DNA from: Smittia aterrima
Lineage: Eukaryota > Arthropoda > Insecta > Diptera > Chironomidae
NCBI GenBank assembly: GCA_033063855.1
Contig: CP093829.1
Coordinates: forward strand, 5,280,243-5,344,242
Reading direction: 5' to 3'
DNA length: 64,000 bases
Part shown: positions 60,717 through 64,000 of the stretch, in pieces
Position numbering within the stretch: the stretch's first letter is position 1
Layout: every line of letters begins with the position of its first letter
The notes under the pieces: generated by a model
What the model saw: only the letters and a program-made list of their open reading frames with translations
Databases searched by the model: none
What the model was told of the DNA's origin: nothing
Translations under genes and position numbers: made by a program

Positions 60717-61663
60717 AACGATCTCTTGCGGTCAAACACATTTAGCAAGAGCAACTGATGCGACGTGAATGGGGCTGAACTGCCCGCACAGTAGATAATT
60801 AAAACGATGAGTAATTTATGGTAATTAAAGGTCTTCTTCAAAATTACTCATCTCTCGTCTCTTGTGGCTGCGGTGTTGAAGATTTTGGCTTCGGCAAGGA
60901 GAGATTTTACGATGCCAATGCTTGTGATGTTGTGTATTTAGTGATTGCGTCTCATAAAACCTCACAGATTTTATTAATTTACAACACGATGGCTGATTCA
61001 CGATTCATTTGAAACGTCGAAGACAATGAAGAAGTCTTCAATATTTTTATTGCGCCGCATTCCGAGTTACACTCAAGCTTTGGATTGAGCTTCTTTTGGA
61101 CGAACACGTGGTTCACAGAATTCGGCGGATTCTTTTTTTTAACAGCTCATTGTCTTGACGCAATAAAAAATAAAACTTCTGTGCCATTCCCGAGGCCAAA
61201 TTCCGTTAGATTCTTCTGAAAATTTTTGACAAAAAACGAAATCTTTTTCTCTCTTGGATTCTTGGAGTCGTCCACTCGAACGAAAGAAGTCTCGAGTGAC
61301 CGTCCCGTGAGTCTTCTATTGTTGGATTATTTATGGGCCTTAATACCTTGCTGTCGCGAGCAACGAGGGAATGTTGTTCTTGAAGAAAACAGAAGAATTT
61401 ACTTAGATAAATTTAAGAGTTAGAAGAAAAACGAGGCTTTTATTGCTTTTCGGGGTAATTTTATTGCTTTTTTTTCTCTGTTTCGTCTAATAAATTTGAT
61501 TTATGTTTTATCACAAACAGGTTTGGACTCAACGATCGTATTTTTTGGGGGAAGAGTTGGTGCGACAATTTGACGAATTTCGCCTTTCGCGACTCCCGAG
61601 ACAAGAAGAATTTATTTGTCGTTCGGCTGTGGTGACAATTTTTCGTCTTCCAACTTTGGCTTG

Positions 61664-61677
61664 AGCAAATATTTGCT
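61664..61677. promoter_or_regulatory. 14-bp perfect palindrome AGCAAATATTTGCT
   Basis: The two GCAAAT half-sites are mirrored with no spacer, which resembles two POU-specific half-sites back to back. Protein binding is inferred only. Confidence 0.3.
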
Positions 61678-63865
61678 GCGTAGACGTGTCAACAGCAGAC
61701 GAAGAAGCGAGCCAAAGCGACTATGTCATCATGAGTTAGGCGAGAGATCTCTTGCAGCATTCAAGAAAAATCACTTGAACATTTAAATGATTTTAATAAA
61801 TATTTGAATCGTTTTTTCGAGAGAGTGAATCTTGTTAAGTCTATCAAACATCTCTATTCTCTTAGTCGCAACAGTTTTTAAGATGGAAAGTCTTTTCAGT
61901 GGTTGAACAAATATCCCTTTAACCAATTAACACTTTGACTTTCCAAGACATTTCTTGGGAAGATTCTGAGGATTCTCACAGAAGATTGTTGATTTTAAAA
62001 TTGACTTTCAGTGAACACATCCGCTAGACGAACAATCAAGAACACACGAATCAAATTAATTGAGTGCTGAATTTCATTTTTAAATTAACGATTAATAAAA
62101 ATGCTTTTTCTCCTTTTAATTACAATGTGATCTCTTCACGCTACAAAGCCAATTGATGAGCGCTTCTCACATAAACCCAATTAGTGTGTTCGTCTTGAAA
62201 GCGGAGAGCGTGTAAATTGAGAGTTCAAAAGTGAAACAACGTCCATTCATCCATCATTTCATCTTTTTCTTCTTAATTAAGCATCAATAAAGTTGAACTT
62301 GAAACGTTTGAGATGCCCGGTAGCATTTTAACTTCTTCCTGTCAAATCCATTTTAGTCGTTTCGAGCAGTCAATGACGAACTGGGGAAACTCTTCATAAG
62401 CAGACAGCCTCGAGTAAGATCTAGGTTGGGCACTTTAAACATTATGAATGACTTTTTTTTAAGGAATGAACCGCTCATTCATGTTTCTCAATCTTAAAAA
62501 ATTGTTTTTTGGTTTACTCACTCGCTGAGCATCGAGCAAAGCTGAGAAGTTTAATAAAAATGAATCTTTTCCTTCCTCTCGAGAATCGTTCTGTTAATCT
62601 TGTCATGTTGATCTTCTCGTCATCGTTTTTCTGTTTTCCTCCTTCTCTTTTGCCAAGTGTCTCGCGAGCAGCGAAGGAGCTCACAATATGACTTTTAAAA
62701 AACAATTTAAAGGCACATAATACGACAGCCAACAACACACAAGACATTCCTCGCCCTTACTCCACCTTTTAACTCTTAAATATTTACACTCACATCTCTT
62801 CAACAGAGAAGAACTCTCGAAACAGAAATCATGATCACAAAGCAAGAATAATAGTCATGCGACATAAAACACACGAAATCATCTCGCAACGGATGTAAGC
62901 GAAGCGAATTTGAATATAAAACTTGTGAATGAATCGTTCATTGTCTGAATATGATCGGTGCTTGAGGTGAGATGAGAGTGAAGTGAGATGAACGGCCCAG
63001 AGAGATGAACAAAGAGCTTGGAGTTGATCACCTACGACAACGACACTCACTCGACCCGATCATGTTTCATTTTGTACCAATTTTCATTCATAACAATGAT
63101 GAATAAAATTAATGTAATTTTGTTTATGAATGGAGATCAAGCAGAAAGAATCGAAAGAGTCATCTCCTGGGTGAGATCGGAAATCAAATCGTTTCTTCGT
63201 CCACAAACACAAGACAGAGAGAGAGAGAAAGAGCAGCAAGAAGTCAAAATGATCAACATAATTGACTAGATATAATGGATGATTGAAATAAATTTAAATA
63301 ATTCGACTTGACTCGTTTACAGATTATCGAAAAATATAAAAAAGTAAACTCTCGCACGAAAGAAAAGAAAAACGAGATCGATCGATCCGCAAAGACAAAA
63401 CAGTTAGACGTTATATTGAAAGTTTTGTCATTGATAGCATTGAACTTGATCAATTATCTTGCTCGCTCAATCTACATAACGACTCGACTTCGTCGTCGTT
63501 CGTCGTGTTGCTTTGCACTTGCGCGTCGACTCAACATCGAAGTTGTCGTGGGGACAGAAACAAAGCGCGAAAGACAAGCGCATGAAACTAGATTTTTAAT
63601 GAAATGCACATGATGGATTGTTGATTCTATAGAATTTTCATTTTGCGCAATTTATTGAGCAGGCCATTGTCGAGCAAGCGAACGATCCGTCAAACAGTTG
63701 AGCTCATCGAGAAGACAAAAGAAGCGTGGAGTGTTCTCTCTCGTTCGACCTGCAAAACGACGACGACACACTGAAAACATCGGGGTCAATGAATTCTTTA
63801 TAGCAATTAATTTTAATTAACCATCAGCACACGAAAAAATTGTTCGTCTGACTCAACTGCCGAGC

Positions 63866-63879
63866 GAGAGAGAGAGAGA
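63866..63879. repeat. (GA)7 microsatellite
   Basis: Seven perfect GA units near the end of the window. Confidence 0.9.
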
Positions 63880-64000
63880 ACAAACTTTTTTCAATAATAT
63901 TCAAGGTATGCATAAATTACTTTACACGCCGAAATTGTCTGAGTTGTTCTTATTATTCACAAGAGGAAATGATGGGGCGCGCGGAAAGGAGAAGTCAAAG

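Larger units (their letters stand above)
57001..64000. other. Downstream noncoding region, window end
   Basis: No convincing gene was seen. The block holds octamers at 57212 and 60709, (CGG)4 at 57975, a bulged hairpin at 58225-58284 followed by a TATAAATA, a 14-bp palindrome at 61664 and (GA)7 at 63866. The open frame at 58364-58672 starts at TTG and has no domain. Confidence 0.65.

Noticed and set aside
1..64000. CRISPR arrays, transposons with terminal repeats, viral insertions
   Set aside because: I saw no regularly spaced repeats, long terminal or inverted repeats, or transposase, integrase or polymerase motifs.

Overview
The window is insect nuclear DNA, most likely from a dipteran and perhaps a nematoceran, although genus and species cannot be read from it. 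It is A+T-rich (roughly 62-65% by eye), CpG is not visibly depleted, and simple TC/GA, TCG and poly(A)/poly(T) tracts are common. It contains one convincing protein-coding gene: a single-exon class III POU-homeodomain transcription factor on the + strand at 27356-28588, recognised as ventral veins lacking (vvl, also called drifter or Cf1a). About 27 kb upstream and about 32 kb downstream hold no other convincing gene. This layout is typical of a developmental regulator sitting in a large cis-regulatory landscape.

Layout: 1-26.1 kb is noncoding, with short simple repeats and scattered POU octamers, five of which lie within 3.6 kb at 19.6-23.2 kb. From 26.1 to 27.36 kb is an A-rich probable 5' leader with initiator-like sequences and short upstream ORFs. 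The vvl coding region follows at 27356-28588. Directly after its TAG stop, the same frame stays open for 88 more codons to a TAA at 28853-28855. From 28.86 to about 31.4 kb is an A-rich, T-poor probable 3' UTR with several AATAAA signals and two Pumilio-type elements. From 31.4 to 64 kb is noncoding again, with more octamers, simple repeats, a bulged 60-nt hairpin at 58.2 kb and several perfect dyads.

The most interesting feature is the end of vvl. The TAG is followed by CAATCA, which fits the leaky stop context CARYYA exactly. A 6-bp stem-loop begins 13 nt after the stop, and only the zero frame remains open. Stop-codon readthrough of vvl/drifter has been reported in Drosophila (from memory), so this locus looks like a second insect example with a visible extension sequence. 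The second theme is possible autoregulation: 16 perfect POU octamers (ATGCAAAT or its complement) were found by eye, against roughly 4-5 expected from base composition, and they are clustered. I found no tRNA, rRNA, CRISPR array, complete transposon or new multi-gene system.
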